Notes: generated from the sequence alone by a model not told the origin. DNA of 64,000 bases from Sellimonas caecigallum (GCF_019754295.1 NZ_VIRV01000010.1:29650-93649); one strand, 5' to 3'. Positions 45,445 to 56,930 are shown, counted from the stretch's first letter. Made by a program: numbers and translations.

Positions 45445-47310
45445 TTGCGAAAACTAGCATTAAGTGATGAAATACTATTAAAGGTTGAGAAACCCGCCCG
45501 GTACATTGGGAACGAGGTAAACTCGGTAATGAAAGACAAGGAAAAGGTGGATATCCGCTTTGCCATGTGCTTCCCCGACGTCTATGAAATCGGCATGTCC
45601 CATCTCGGAATTCAGATTTTATATGATATGTTTAACCGTCGGGAAGATGTATGGTGCGAGCGGGTATATTCTCCGTGGACAGATCTGGATAAGATCATGC
45701 GGGAGGAGAAGATTCCTCTTTTTGCACTGGAATCCCAGGATCCGATAAAGGAATTCGATTTTCTCGGAATTACCCTGCAGTATGAGATGTGTTACACAAA
45801 TATCCTGCAGATCCTGGATCTGTCGCAAATTCCGCTCTTTGCAAAAGATCGGTCTGAGGAGGATCCTATCGTCATTGGAGGAGGCCCTTGTGCAGTCAAC
45901 CCAGAGCCTATTGCAGACTTTTTTGATCTGTTTTATGTCGGGGAAGGGGAGACCCAGTACGATGCTCTTTTAGAGGCTTATAAAGAGAATCGCAGATGCG
46001 GCGGCAGCAGAAAAGATTTCCTGCAGATGGCGGCCAAAATTGAGGGTATTTACGTTCCACAGTTTTATGATGCTGTTTACAATGAAGACGGAACACTGAA
46101 AAGCTTTGTGCCAAATGATCCTCATGCGAAGGAGAAGATTCGGCGCCAGGTTGTTGTTGATATGGACAAGGTCTCTTATCCTACGAAACCGGTCGTTCCG
46201 TTCATCAAAGTGACACAAGACCGTGTGGTATTGGAGGTCATGCGCGGGTGCATCCGTGGATGCCGGTTCTGCCAGGCAGGGATGATCTATCGTCCTACCC
46301 GTGAAAAAAATTTGGAGACGTTAAAGAAGTATGCAAGTGAGATGCTGAAAAGTACTGGACATGAAGAAATCTCTCTGAGTTCCTTAAGTTCCAGCGATTT
46401 TTCCGAACTGAAGGGTATTGTCACTTATCTGATCGACGAATTCAAGGGAAAAGGGATCAACATCTCTCTTCCATCTCTGCGGATTGACGCATTTTCTCTG
46501 GATGTTATGAGCAAAGTCCAGGATATCCGAAAGAGCAGCCTTACTTTCGCACCGGAAGCCGGTTCCCAGAGAATGCGAAATGTCATCAATAAAGGACTTA
46601 CAGAAGAGATGATCCTGGAAGGTGCCGGAAAAGCATTTGAGGGAGGATGGAATAAAGTCAAGCTCTACTTCATGCTTGGTCTTCCGACGGAGACGGAAGA
46701 AGACATGAAGGAAATCCCGCGTCTTGCGGACAAAGTGGCGAGAAGATACTATGAAATCCCGAAAGACAAAAGAAACGGGAAATGTCAGATCACGTTCAGT
46801 ACCTCATTCTTTATACCAAAACCATTTACCCCATTCCAGTGGGCGAAAATGTATACGATGGATGAATATATTCACAGAGCTCATGTGGTCAATCAGGAGA
46901 TGAAAGAACAGCTGAACCGGAAAAGCCTGAAATACAACTGGCACGAAGCAGATGTAACTGTTCTGGAAGGAGTATTTGCCAGAGGAGACAGAAGAACATC
47001 TAAAGTCCTTCTGGAAGCTTACCGTCTTGGGTGCCTCTTTGATTCGTGGAGCGAGCAGTTTGACAATAAAAAGTGGATGCAGGCTTTTGAAAATACCGGG
47101 ACAGACATCGCATTTTACACAATGCGGGAAAGAGGAAAAAAAGAACTTTTCCCGTGGGATTTTATCGATGCTGGGGTAACAAAATCCTTCCTTTACCGTG
47201 AGTGGGAGCGCGCGATGCGCGGCGAAGTCACACCAAACTGCAGGGAAAAGTGTTCTGCATGCGGTGCAATGTGTTACGAAGGAGGTGTCTGCTTTGAAGG
47301 CAAGAATTAA
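45445..47310 (+). CDS. TIGR03960-type B12-binding-domain radical SAM protein
   Basis: 621 residues. The N-terminal third has a B12-binding-like fold (RFAMCFPDVYEIGMSHLGIQ, then IVIGGGPCAVNPEPIADFFD). The radical SAM cluster is in MRGCIRGCRFCQAGMIYRP (about residue 270), and FAPEAGSQRMRNVINKG is typical. It starts with TTG at 45445, six bases after GGAGG; no ATG is placed well. The C-terminus has a Cys cluster (CREKCSACGAMCYEGGVC). It is always found with the DUF2344 gene that follows; the reaction is not known. The B12 link is notable next to a full cobalamin operon. Confidence 0.9.
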   Translation: MRKLALSDEILLKVEKPARYIGNEVNSVMKDKEKVDIRFAMCFPDVYEIGMSHLGIQILYDMFNRREDVWCERVYSPWTDLDKIMREEKIPLFALESQDPIKEFDFLGITLQYEMCYTNILQILDLSQIPLFAKDRSEEDPIVIGGGPCAVNPEPIADFFDLFYVGEGETQYDALLEAYKENRRCGGSRKDFLQMAAKIEGIYVPQFYDAVYNEDGTLKSFVPNDPHAKEKIRRQVVVDMDKVSYPTKPVVPFIKVTQDRVVLEVMRGCIRGCRFCQAGMIYRPTREKNLETLKKYASEMLKSTGHEEISLSSLSSSDFSELKGIVTYLIDEFKGKGINISLPSLRIDAFSLDVMSKVQDIRKSSLTFAPEAGSQRMRNVINKGLTEEMILEGAGKAFEGGWNKVKLYFMLGLPTETEEDMKEIPRLADKVARRYYEIPKDKRNGKCQITFSTSFFIPKPFTPFQWAKMYTMDEYIHRAHVVNQEMKEQLNRKSLKYNWHEADVTVLEGVFARGDRRTSKVLLEAYRLGCLFDSWSEQFDNKKWMQAFENTGTDIAFYTMRERGKKELFPWDFIDAGVTKSFLYREWERAMRGEVTPNCREKCSACGAMCYEGGVCFEGKN

Positions 47311-47989
47311 ATTCCGAAAATACGGAGTCATGAAATATATCGGACATCTGGACGTGATGCGGTATTTCCAGAAAGCGATGAGGCGGGCAGAGATTCCGAT
47401 CGCTTTCACACAAGGATTCAGCCCTCATATGATCATGTCCTTTGCCAATCCTCTTGGAGTAGGACTTACAAGTGACGGAGAATACTTTGATATTGAGTTG
47501 AAGGAACCAATTTCATCTGAAGATGCAGTAAGACAGCTCAACGAAGCGATGGTAGACGGGATGGAAGTCGTAAGTTTCGTGCAGATCCCGGATGAAAAGA
47601 AAGCTACTGGAATGGCTATTATTGAAGCGGCAGATTATTTGTCAATTCCAAAGAAAGAAGGAATTCTGTTTTCAAATGAAGATCTTGCGTCCTTCCTTTC
47701 TCAGACAGAAATACTCGTCCTGAAACAGACGAAAAAAAGTGAAAAGGAAGTCAACATTCGGCCGTGGATCCACAAAATGGAGATGCGCGGAAACGATATT
47801 TTTATGCAGGTTTCAGCCGGAAGCGCAGCCAATCTGAAGCCGGAACTTGTCATAAAATCCCTTCTTCATTTCCTCTGTAAAAAAGAGACTGAAACGGATT
47901 TTTACTATCACAGGATCGAAAATTACGCTCGTCTGGAAGACGGAAAGCTGATTCCTCTGGATGGACTTGGAACAAAGATCGAAGGATAG
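47294..47989 (+). CDS. TIGR03936-type (DUF2344) partner of the radical SAM protein
   Basis: 231 residues. KYGVMKYIGHLDVMRYFQKAMRRAEIPIAFTQGFSPHMIMSF is the family hallmark. The start is TTG at 47294, preceded by GGAGGTG, inside the last codons of the preceding gene; upstream in-frame codons belong to that gene's region. In many bacteria it is fused to or adjacent to the TIGR03960 protein, so they probably act together, perhaps on RNA or ribosomal components. Function unproven. Confidence 0.88.
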   Translation: MKARIKFRKYGVMKYIGHLDVMRYFQKAMRRAEIPIAFTQGFSPHMIMSFANPLGVGLTSDGEYFDIELKEPISSEDAVRQLNEAMVDGMEVVSFVQIPDEKKATGMAIIEAADYLSIPKKEGILFSNEDLASFLSQTEILVLKQTKKSEKEVNIRPWIHKMEMRGNDIFMQVSAGSAANLKPELVIKSLLHFLCKKETETDFYYHRIENYARLEDGKLIPLDGLGTKIEG

Positions 47990-48003
47990 GAGATGACGAC
48001 AAC

Positions 48004-49197
48004 ATGGAACGAAAAGCAGTGGCCGCCTACGTGAAAGATCATCCGTTTCTTTTTGTCATAGAGGATGGCCGCGTGGCGGAAATCCATCCTATCGGCAGCA
48101 AAAAGGACACGTGTGTTGTCGGGGAGATCTATATCGGAAAAGTCAAAAAAGTTCTTCCGAACATTCAGGCAGCATTTATCGAAATACGTCCAGGAATGGA
48201 GTGTTACTGTGCTCTCTCTGATGCGAAACAAGGTTTTTTTACCTGCAAAGCCGGCAAAAAGCCTCTATGTGTGGGAGATGAGCTGGTAGTACAGGTCAAA
48301 AAAGAAGCTGCCGGGACAAAACAGCCTGCTGTCACAGCAAATATCTCTTTACAGGGAGCGTACTGTATTCTGTCTTTGACGGACCAGGCTCTTGGAGTAT
48401 CGGCAAAGATCGAAAAAAAGAAAAGGGAAGAAATCCGTACTTGGCTTTCTGAATGTGCGGACACTTCGTTTGGAATTATCGTGCGCACCAATGCTGCGGC
48501 CCTTACAAAAGAAGAGCTCCTTCTGGACATCAGAAAACAGGAGCAGAGTTTTCAAACTCTTCTGGATAAGGCAAAGACAAGGACTTGTTTTACATGCCTA
48601 AAAAAAGCCGGATTCCCAGGAAGCGCCGCCCTTCTTGGTCTGAATGAAGAGACACTTACTTCTTTGATCGTGGAAGATCCCAACCTTTATGAAAGTTTCC
48701 GCTCCTATCTGGAATCGGAGAGACCCAAACTTCTTGACCGGCTGATGCGTTACGAAGATGCCCTTCTTCCCCTTCATAAACTTTATAGTCTGGAGAAAGA
48801 ACTGGAGCGAGCCTTATCTGAAAAAATATGGATGAAATCAGGCGCCTACCTTGTCATTCAGCCAACTGAGGCATTGACTGTCATAGACGTCAATTCCGGA
48901 AAAGCTATCGCCGGAAAGAACGAGCAGTATCTCAATATCAATCTTGAGGCCGCCAAGGAGGCGGCGCACCAAATACGGCTCCGCAATCTTTCTGGCATTA
49001 TCCTTATCGACTTTATCAATCTTTCCGGGGAGGATGAGCGAAAGGCTCTCCTTTCAGCAATGCGCGCGGCCGTCGCATCTGATTCTGTCAAGACAGATGT
49101 TATAGACATTACCAAATTGGAGTTGATGGAGATCACACGCAGAAAAGCAAATGTGCCGCTTTCAGAAGCGGTAAGGAAAGCAGGAACAAAAAAATGA
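48004..49197 (+). CDS. RNase E/G-family ribonuclease
   Basis: 397 residues. An S1-like RNA-binding segment (VGEIYIGKVKKVLPNIQAAFIEI) is followed by the catalytic domain with TVIDVNSGK and GIILIDFINL, the two Asp that hold Mg2+ in RNase E. No long C-terminal scaffold, so RNase G-like. It should cleave single-stranded RNA and mature rRNA 5' ends. Overlaps the following gene by four bases. Confidence 0.9.
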   Translation: MERKAVAAYVKDHPFLFVIEDGRVAEIHPIGSKKDTCVVGEIYIGKVKKVLPNIQAAFIEIRPGMECYCALSDAKQGFFTCKAGKKPLCVGDELVVQVKKEAAGTKQPAVTANISLQGAYCILSLTDQALGVSAKIEKKKREEIRTWLSECADTSFGIIVRTNAAALTKEELLLDIRKQEQSFQTLLDKAKTRTCFTCLKKAGFPGSAALLGLNEETLTSLIVEDPNLYESFRSYLESERPKLLDRLMRYEDALLPLHKLYSLEKELERALSEKIWMKSGAYLVIQPTEALTVIDVNSGKAIAGKNEQYLNINLEAAKEAAHQIRLRNLSGIILIDFINLSGEDERKALLSAMRAAVASDSVKTDVIDITKLELMEITRRKANVPLSEAVRKAGTKK

Positions 49198-49682
49198 GCA
49201 AAAAAGAACTGAAAACAAACGCCATGCGGATTCTTGACCGGATGAAAATCCCATACGAATACCAGACGTATGAGTGTGAAAATTTCGAGGACGGCATCGC
49301 TACCGCCAACCAGCTGTCACTTCCGCACGAAGAAGTATATAAGACACTGGTAACCCAAGCAAAAAGCGGTTCCCACTATGTGTTCGTCATTCCCATCGAG
49401 GAGGAGATCGATTTCAAAAAGGCGGCAAAAGCAGTCGGAGAAAAATCACTGGAAATGCTGCCCGTGAAGGAGTTGACATCTCTCACGGGCTATGTCAGAG
49501 GCGGCTGCACTGCCATTGGAATGAAGAAGCAGTTTCCGACCATCATTCAGGAAGATGCAGCATCTCTTGAGACAATCTATGTAAGCGGCGGGAAGCTGGG
49601 AATGCAGCTGAGACTTTCTCCGGAAGGCCTCAGAAAGGCGGCTTCGGCTTCTTTCGGAGACGTGATCCGGAAAGAAAAGTAG
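49194..49682 (+). CDS. ybaK: Cys-tRNA(Pro)/Cys-tRNA(Cys) deacylase, YbaK/EbsC family
   Basis: 162 residues. Blocks AMRILDRMKIPYEYQTYE, PHEEVYKTLVTQ and GYVRGGCTAIGMKKQFPT, with the catalytic Lys in KTL, mark the YbaK branch of editing domains. It removes Cys mischarged on tRNA(Pro). ATGA overlap with the RNase gene. Confidence 0.9.
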   Translation: MSKKELKTNAMRILDRMKIPYEYQTYECENFEDGIATANQLSLPHEEVYKTLVTQAKSGSHYVFVIPIEEEIDFKKAAKAVGEKSLEMLPVKELTSLTGYVRGGCTAIGMKKQFPTIIQEDAASLETIYVSGGKLGMQLRLSPEGLRKAASASFGDVIRKEK

Positions 49683-49761
49683 AAAAAATGAGATTTTTGT
49701 TGAAATCCAGACTTTATCATAGTAAAGTAATACGTAACGAAGAAAAGGAGAACAGATATTC

Positions 49762-50367
49762 ATGAACATACCAATAGAAACTTGTGATACCGTAATCTTC
49801 GATCTTGGAAATGTTCTTGTAAGGTACGATTGGAAAAACTGCCTTCAGAAATTTGGGTATGCCCCGGATGTGTACGATGCTGTGGCAAAGGCTGTTTTTT
49901 TAAGTCCTACTTGGCAGGAGGGCGATCGCGGTACATATGGAAAAGAAGACTGGTGTGACGCATTTGTAAAAAATGCGCCAAAGTATGAAAAGGAGATACG
50001 AGAAGTCTACCGTCATCTCGGGGAGACGATCCTTTCTACGGACTATACAGATGCTTTGATCCGGTATTTTAAAGAAAAAGGGTACGCTCTTTACTATCTG
50101 TCCAATTACTCTGAAGAGGTTTTCGAACAGTCAAAAGACACTCTGAAATTTCTGAATGAGTTTGACGGGGGCGTTTTTTCCTGGCAGGCAAAGCAGATGA
50201 AGCCGGATCCGTCCATCTACCAGACACTCCTTCGCAAGTATAAACTTGCGCCAGAACGCTCTCTGTTTTTTGACGATCTGCAGGCCAATGTGGATGCGGC
50301 GTGCCGAGAGGGAATACATGGGATTGTATTTACACCATCTGTTGCTCTTGAAATCCTTCGAAAATAA
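49762..50367 (+). CDS. HAD-superfamily phosphatase (subfamily IA, YihX-like)
   Basis: 201 residues. Motif I reads VIFDLGNVLVRYDW, with the second Asp replaced by Asn as in YihX-like enzymes; motif II is YYLSNYS and motif IV FFDDLQANVDAA. Such enzymes dephosphorylate sugar or nucleotide monophosphates; substrate unknown. The ribosome site AAAAGGAGAA precedes the ATG. About 80 bases separate it from ybaK. Confidence 0.85.
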   Translation: MNIPIETCDTVIFDLGNVLVRYDWKNCLQKFGYAPDVYDAVAKAVFLSPTWQEGDRGTYGKEDWCDAFVKNAPKYEKEIREVYRHLGETILSTDYTDALIRYFKEKGYALYYLSNYSEEVFEQSKDTLKFLNEFDGGVFSWQAKQMKPDPSIYQTLLRKYKLAPERSLFFDDLQANVDAACREGIHGIVFTPSVALEILRK

Positions 50368-50386
50368 TGCAGAGGAGATTGTAACT

Positions 50387-51706
50387 ATGCAGAAAGTGGT
50401 AAAATTCGGCGGCAGCTCCCTGGCGAGCGCGTCTCAGTTTAAAAAAGCAGGCGATATCGTCCGTGCAGAGAAATCCAGACGCTATGTCGTTCCGTCTGCA
50501 CCTGGCAAGCGGGATTCCAGAGACACGAAGATCACAGATATGCTGTATAGATGCTATGGAAAAGCGGAAAGAGGCGAGGACTATACAAAAGAATGGGCGT
50601 TTATCCGATCGCGTTTTGACGAGATCATCGGAGGGCTTTCTCTCAGCCTGTCTTTAGACGAAGAATTTGACGAAATACAGACGCAATTTAAGAAGAAGGC
50701 AGGAAAAGACTACGCTGCATCCAGAGGAGAATTTTTAAATGGTATCATCATGGCTGCTTATCTTGGATTTGAGTTTATTGATGCGGCAAACGTGATCTTT
50801 TTTGACAAAACCGGACACCTGGATGAAGAAAAGACAAATGAAGCTCTCGCCGAGCGGTTGAAAGAGTGCAAATATGCGGTCATTCCTGGATTTTACGGGA
50901 GCGATCCGGATGGAAATGTAACCACTTTTTCCAGAGGAGGATCGGATATTACCGGATCTCTTGTGGCGAAGGCCGTTCACGCTGATCTTTACGAGAACTG
51001 GACGGATGTTTCCGGATTTCTGGTTGCAGATCCGCGGATTATCAAAGATCCTGAAGTGATCGAGACGATCACATATCGGGAACTCAGAGAATTGTCCTAT
51101 ATGGGTGCCACAGTACTCCACGAAGATGCAATCTTCCCAGTAAGAAAAGAAGGAATACCGATCAACATCCGCAACACAAACAAACCGGAAGACCCTGGGA
51201 CTCTGATCGTAGAGGATACCTGCCGGCATCCTCGCTTTACGATTACCGGAATAGCCGGAAAGAAGGGGTTTGCTTCTGTGACTATCGATAAAGCTATGAT
51301 GAACGCTGAAGTGGGATTTTGCCGGAAGATACTTCAGGTATTCGAGGAAAACGATGTGTCCATCGAGCACATGCCGTCCGGTATCGATACCATGACCGTC
51401 TTCTTCCATCAGGATGAATTTGAGAGCAAAGAGCAGCGTGTGCTGGCCGGTATCCACCGCGTGGCGGAACCGGATTTCATTGAGCTGGAATCGGATCTTG
51501 CACTTATTGCCGTTGTGGGTCGTGGGATGAGACAGACTCGCGGCACTTCCGGACGGATTTTTGCTGCGCTTTCTCACGCCAATGTCAATGTCAAAATGAT
51601 CGATCAGGGTTCCAGTGAACTGAACATCATTATCGGTGTACGGTGCAACGACTTTGAAAGCGCTATCAAGGCAATCTACGATATTTTTGTAACAACACAG
51701 TTATAA
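50387..51706 (+). CDS. aspartate kinase
   Basis: 439 residues. KVVKFGGSSLASA starts the amino-acid kinase domain, FSRGGSDITGSLVAKA and SYMGATVLHEDA follow, and two ACT domains occupy about residues 300-439. It phosphorylates aspartate, feeding lysine, threonine and methionine synthesis, with ACT-mediated feedback. VVPSAPGKRDSRDTKITD is the long form seen in clostridial monofunctional enzymes. I use the ATG at 50387 after AGAGGAG. Confidence 0.93.
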   Translation: MQKVVKFGGSSLASASQFKKAGDIVRAEKSRRYVVPSAPGKRDSRDTKITDMLYRCYGKAERGEDYTKEWAFIRSRFDEIIGGLSLSLSLDEEFDEIQTQFKKKAGKDYAASRGEFLNGIIMAAYLGFEFIDAANVIFFDKTGHLDEEKTNEALAERLKECKYAVIPGFYGSDPDGNVTTFSRGGSDITGSLVAKAVHADLYENWTDVSGFLVADPRIIKDPEVIETITYRELRELSYMGATVLHEDAIFPVRKEGIPINIRNTNKPEDPGTLIVEDTCRHPRFTITGIAGKKGFASVTIDKAMMNAEVGFCRKILQVFEENDVSIEHMPSGIDTMTVFFHQDEFESKEQRVLAGIHRVAEPDFIELESDLALIAVVGRGMRQTRGTSGRIFAALSHANVNVKMIDQGSSELNIIIGVRCNDFESAIKAIYDIFVTTQL

Positions 51707-51734
51707 ACACATATGACATTAAAGAGGTTTTAAA

Positions 51735-52148
51735 ATGAATATTTTATTTTTCCTTAAGCCAAAGGCAGATCTGGCTTATATCTACGATTATCACACTGTT
51801 CGTCAGGCTATGGAGATCATGGAGCATTATAAATATTCCTGCGTCCCGATTCTGAACCGTGATGGAAAATATCTGGGGACCATTACGGAAGGGGATCTCC
51901 TGTGGGGACTGAAGAAAAACGGAATTACTAATATGAGACAAATAGAAAGTACAGCAGTTATGAAAATCCAACGGAGATTCGACTACAAGCCGGTTAGTAT
52001 CGAATCAGATATGGAAGATCTCGTCAAACGGTCCATGGAACAGAATTTCGTACCAGTGGAAGATGATGACCACAATTTCATCGGTATTGTTACGAGGAGA
52101 GATATCATTGGATATCTCAATGACCAGGTAAAAGGACGGCAGAAATAA
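51735..52148 (+). CDS. CBS-domain pair protein
   Basis: 137 residues made of two CBS motifs: one around TVRQAMEIMEHYKYSCVPILNRDGKYLGTITEGDL-type sequence, the second around KRSMEQNFVPVEDDDHNFIGIVTRRDIIGYL. Such stand-alone pairs bind adenine nucleotides and act as sensors; partner unknown. It follows the aspartate kinase by 28 bases and precedes the amidohydrolase by one base. Confidence 0.88.
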   Translation: MNILFFLKPKADLAYIYDYHTVRQAMEIMEHYKYSCVPILNRDGKYLGTITEGDLLWGLKKNGITNMRQIESTAVMKIQRRFDYKPVSIESDMEDLVKRSMEQNFVPVEDDDHNFIGIVTRRDIIGYLNDQVKGRQK

Positions 52149-52149
52149 T

Positions 52150-52947
52150 ATGATTGATTTTCACACACATGTATTTCCAGAGAAGATCGTAGACAAAACG
52201 ATATCGTTCCTTGAAAATCAATGTGGAGGACAAGCTTATCTCCGTGGAACTGCGGATGCCCTGGTATCGTCAATGAATGAGGCTGGTATCGGCATTTCGG
52301 TTGTACTTCCGGTTGTCACAAGGTCGGAACAGTTTGATTCCATCAACCGTTTTGCTCTCTCCCTTACGGAAATAACAGATGGACGGCTGCTCTCTTTTGG
52401 AGGCATCCATCCGGACAACGATCATCCGAAAGAACGGATCAAAGAGCTGAAGGCTAACGGAATAAAAGGGATCAAACTCCACCCTGACTACCAGGAGACA
52501 AGATTTGATGATATCCGTTATAAGCGCATCGTGGATGCCGCTTCCGAACTTGGTCTCATCGTCAGTGTTCACGCAGGGCTTGATCCGGGGTATCCGGACT
52601 TTGTCCACTGTACACCACGGATGGCCGCACATGTCATTGATGAGACAGCGCCGGAGAAACTTGTGCTTGCCCATATGGGAGGGTTTATGCGGTGGAATGA
52701 GACGGAGGAGCTCCTCATTGGAAAAAACGTTTACTTTGATACCGCCGTCTGTTTTGGAAAGATACCAAAAGAGCAGCTTCTGCGCATGATACAGACACAT
52801 GGAGCAGAACGAATTCTCTTTGCCACGGATTCCCCGTGGGGAGACCAGAAGGAATTCGTATCTTATTTACAGTCTCTTCCTCTGGAGGCGGAGACGAGGA
52901 AACAAATTTCGGAAGAAAATGCAAAAAAATTATTGGGAATCTCTTGA
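52150..52947 (+). CDS. amidohydrolase-family metal-dependent hydrolase
   Basis: 265 residues, TIM-barrel amidohydrolase (PF04909-like). Metal ligands in [33 protein letters not shown] and the terminal Asp in [10 protein letters not shown]. Members include decarboxylases and lactone or ester hydrolases; no substrate can be set. The rplU promoter overlaps its end. Confidence 0.85.
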   Translation: MIDFHTHVFPEKIVDKTISFLENQCGGQAYLRGTADALVSSMNEAGIGISVVLPVVTRSEQFDSINRFALSLTEITDGRLLSFGGIHPDNDHPKERIKELKANGIKGIKLHPDYQETRFDDIRYKRIVDAASELGLIVSVHAGLDPGYPDFVHCTPRMAAHVIDETAPEKLVLAHMGGFMRWNETEELLIGKNVYFDTAVCFGKIPKEQLLRMIQTHGAERILFATDSPWGDQKEFVSYLQSLPLEAETRKQISEENAKKLLGIS

Positions 52948-52972
52948 TTTTTCCCGAAAGTCATGCTAGTAT
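52944..52972 (+). promoter_or_regulatory. promoter of the rplU-prp-rpmA operon
   Basis: TTGATT (52944-52949), 17 bases, TAGTAT (52967-52972) preceded by TGC (extended -10). Confidence 0.7.
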
Positions 52973-52977
52973 ATACG

Positions 52978-53045
52978 AGTATGCCGCACGGCGAGGTTTC
53001 AAAGTTCCTTTTGGGACACCACAGCCGGCGAGTAATGATAATAGG
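52978..53045 (+). ncRNA. probable L21 leader RNA
   Basis: The 5' UTR of rplU is rich in paired GC segments (GCCGCACGGCGAGG, AGCCGGCGAGTAA) directly before the AGGAGGTG site, as in the Firmicutes L21 leader used for feedback by ribosomal protein L21. I could not fold it fully by eye. Confidence 0.5.
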
Positions 53046-53054
53046 AGGTGCCAT

Positions 53055-53363
53055 ATGTACGCAATTATAGCAACAGGTGGTAAACAGTACAAAGTAGCTG
53101 AAGGCGATATCATTAAGGTTGAAAAGCTTGGAGCAGAAGCTGGTACGACTTACACATTTGACCAGGTTCTCGCAGTGAGCAATGACGGACTGAAAGTTGG
53201 TAATCCGACAGTAGCAGGCGCAACTGTAGAAGCTTCTGTACTTGGAGACGGTAAAGCAAAAAAAGTTATCGTTTACAAATACAAACCGAAGACAGGTTAC
53301 CACAAAAAGAACGGTCACAGACAGCAGTACACAGCTGTTAAAATCGAAAAAATCAATGCTTAA
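53055..53363 (+). CDS. rplU: 50S ribosomal protein L21
   Basis: 102 residues. [18 protein letters not shown] is the classic N-terminus, [21 protein letters not shown] the classic C-terminal half. It binds 23S rRNA in the large subunit. AGGAGGTG is well placed. First gene of rplU-prp-rpmA. Confidence 0.97.
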   Translation: MYAIIATGGKQYKVAEGDIIKVEKLGAEAGTTYTFDQVLAVSNDGLKVGNPTVAGATVEASVLGDGKAKKVIVYKYKPKTGYHKKNGHRQQYTAVKIEKINA

Positions 53364-53368
53364 TCCAC

Positions 53369-53701
53369 ATGATTAAGATTACGATTTATCAGAATGTCAA
53401 AAAAGAGTATGTCGGATTCCAGACAGAAGGACATGCAGGATATGCCGAGTCCGGCGAAGATATTGTATGTGCTTCCGTGTCTGTACTTGTCATCAATACG
53501 ATCAATTCGATTGAACGGCTTACCGAGGACAGCGCATCTGTCCAGTCTGAAGAAGACAGCGGCATGATAAAGTACAGATTTGAGAAGACGCCTTCCAGGG
53601 AAGCGACATTGCTGTTTTCTGCCATGGTCCTTGGTCTGAAAGATATGGCAGAAGACGAAGAGTACAGCAAATATATTGATTTGAGATTTAGGGAGGTGTA
53701 A
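53369..53701 (+). CDS. prp: ribosomal-processing cysteine protease Prp
   Basis: 110 residues. Catalytic His22 (GHAGYAE) and Cys34 (IVCASVS) occupy the same positions as in Staphylococcus aureus Prp. It removes the N-terminal extension of L27, which the following gene indeed encodes. Lies between rplU and rpmA, the conserved order. Confidence 0.93.
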   Translation: MIKITIYQNVKKEYVGFQTEGHAGYAESGEDIVCASVSVLVINTINSIERLTEDSASVQSEEDSGMIKYRFEKTPSREATLLFSAMVLGLKDMAEDEEYSKYIDLRFREV

Positions 53702-53704
53702 ACC

Positions 53705-55424
<1,720 letters not shown>

Positions 55425-55440
55425 GAAAGGAATAGATTCA

Positions 55441-55734
55441 ATGACATCCAAACAACGAGCATACTTAAAGGGACTGGCCATGACGATAGATCCTATCCTT
55501 CAGATTGGGAAATCAAGCATGACTCCTGAATTTACGAAGGCCGTGGCCGAAGCACTCGAAGCGAGAGAACTGATCAAAATTCACGTGCTGCAGAACTGCG
55601 CTGACGATCCGCGCGAAATGGCAGACAGCCTTGCAGAACGTACGCATTCCCAGGTTGTGCAGGTTATCGGGAAAAAGATTGTCCTGTACAAAGAGGGAAA
55701 AAAAGAAAAGAAAAAGATCGAACTTCCGAGGTAA
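55441..55734 (+). CDS. yhbY: CRM-domain RNA-binding protein YhbY
   Basis: 97 residues. SKQRAYLKGLAMTIDPILQIGKS opens the CRM domain, with GxxG-like NELIKIHVLQNC-type strand and ending in a basic tail. YhbY associates with pre-50S particles. The ATG at 55441 follows AGGAAAGGAA. Confidence 0.92.
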   Translation: MTSKQRAYLKGLAMTIDPILQIGKSSMTPEFTKAVAEALEARELIKIHVLQNCADDPREMADSLAERTHSQVVQVIGKKIVLYKEGKKEKKKIELPR

Positions 55735-55738
55735 CAGC

Positions 55739-56380
55739 ATGAAGACCGGTATCATGGGAGGTACATTCAATCCGATCCATAATGGACATCTGATGCTTGC
55801 TGGACACGTAATGGAGGAATTTGGTCTGGATGAAATCTGGTTCATGCCAAACGGCAATCCTCCTCACAAACGGCAGGAATCCATCGGAACCAGCACATCG
55901 GACCGTCTTGAAATGGTTCGGATCGCCATAGGGGACTGCCCGAAGTTCAGCATCCAGCCATACGAGGCCGAAAAGAAGACGGTATCATACTCATACCAGA
56001 CAATGGAAGAATTTCGTAAAAGTTATCCGGACCGGGATTTTTACTTTATCATCGGAGCGGATTCCCTGTTTCAGATGGAAACATGGGGACACCCGGATCG
56101 CCTCCTCTCTTGCTGTACTGTCATTGCCGCAAAGAGAGACAGTAAGGAGACGGATCAGGATATGAAAAAACAGATTTCTTATCTGGAGGGAAAATATCAT
56201 GCACAGATCCTTCTGTCACAATCTCCGGTTTTTGAAGTTTCTTCCAGTGAAATCCGGGAAATGATCCAAAGGAACCATCCTATAGAAGGACTTGTTCCAG
56301 AGGGTGTTGCTGATTATATTAGAGAAAATCATATATATGGAGATGGGAACGATGAATCAGAGAATCAGCAAAATGCGTAA
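55739..56380 (+). CDS. nadD: nicotinate-nucleotide adenylyltransferase NadD
   Basis: 213 residues. GIMGGTFNPIHNGHLMLAG holds the HxGH ATP-binding site; IIGADSLFQMETW and VSSSEIREMI are the other conserved parts. It makes nicotinate adenine dinucleotide. Its end overlaps yqeK, the usual order. Confidence 0.95.
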   Translation: MKTGIMGGTFNPIHNGHLMLAGHVMEEFGLDEIWFMPNGNPPHKRQESIGTSTSDRLEMVRIAIGDCPKFSIQPYEAEKKTVSYSYQTMEEFRKSYPDRDFYFIIGADSLFQMETWGHPDRLLSCCTVIAAKRDSKETDQDMKKQISYLEGKYHAQILLSQSPVFEVSSSEIREMIQRNHPIEGLVPEGVADYIRENHIYGDGNDESENQQNA

Positions 56381-56930
56381 AAAATTAAAGAAATATCTGG
56401 ATCAGGACAGATATGAGCACACACTCGGAGTAATGTACACAGCAGCTTCGCTTGCGATGCGGTATGGTTATAATATGGATGAAGCCATGATCGCCGGCTT
56501 ACTGCATGACTGTGCAAAATGTATTCCTTCTCAGAAGAAGATCAAGTTATGTGCCAAATATCACTTGAGTATTTCAGAGAGCGAATATCAAAATCCAAGC
56601 CTTCTCCATGCAAAGTTGGGGGCCTTTCTTGCCGCCAAAAAATATCATGTGGAAAATCAGCGTATTCTGAACGCCATCGCTTGTCACACGACGGGAAAAC
56701 CAAATATGACACTGTTGGACAAGATTATTTATATTGCTGATTTCATTGAGCCAGGCAGAAATGAAGCTCCAAATCTTTCCAAGGTAAGAGAGCTGGCATT
56801 CCAGGATCTAGACAAGTGTCTCTTCCGCATTCTGGAAGACTCACTCGCTTATCTCCACACACGCGATCTCTCAATTGATCCGCTGACGGAAAAAACCTAT
56901 TTATATTATAAAGAACAAATGCACTTATAA
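56352..56930 (+). CDS. yqeK: HD-domain hydrolase YqeK (symmetrical Ap4A hydrolase type)
   Basis: 192 residues. RYEHTLGVMYTAASLA and the HD motif LLHDCAKCIP bind metal; ACHTTGKPNMTLLDKIIYIADFIEPGR is characteristic. Characterised YqeK splits diadenosine tetraphosphate to two ADP. I choose the ATG at 56352 since GGAGATGGG precedes it and length matches; ATGs at 56337 and 56343 are alternatives. Confidence 0.9.
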   Translation: MNQRISKMRKKLKKYLDQDRYEHTLGVMYTAASLAMRYGYNMDEAMIAGLLHDCAKCIPSQKKIKLCAKYHLSISESEYQNPSLLHAKLGAFLAAKKYHVENQRILNAIACHTTGKPNMTLLDKIIYIADFIEPGRNEAPNLSKVRELAFQDLDKCLFRILEDSLAYLHTRDLSIDPLTEKTYLYYKEQMHL

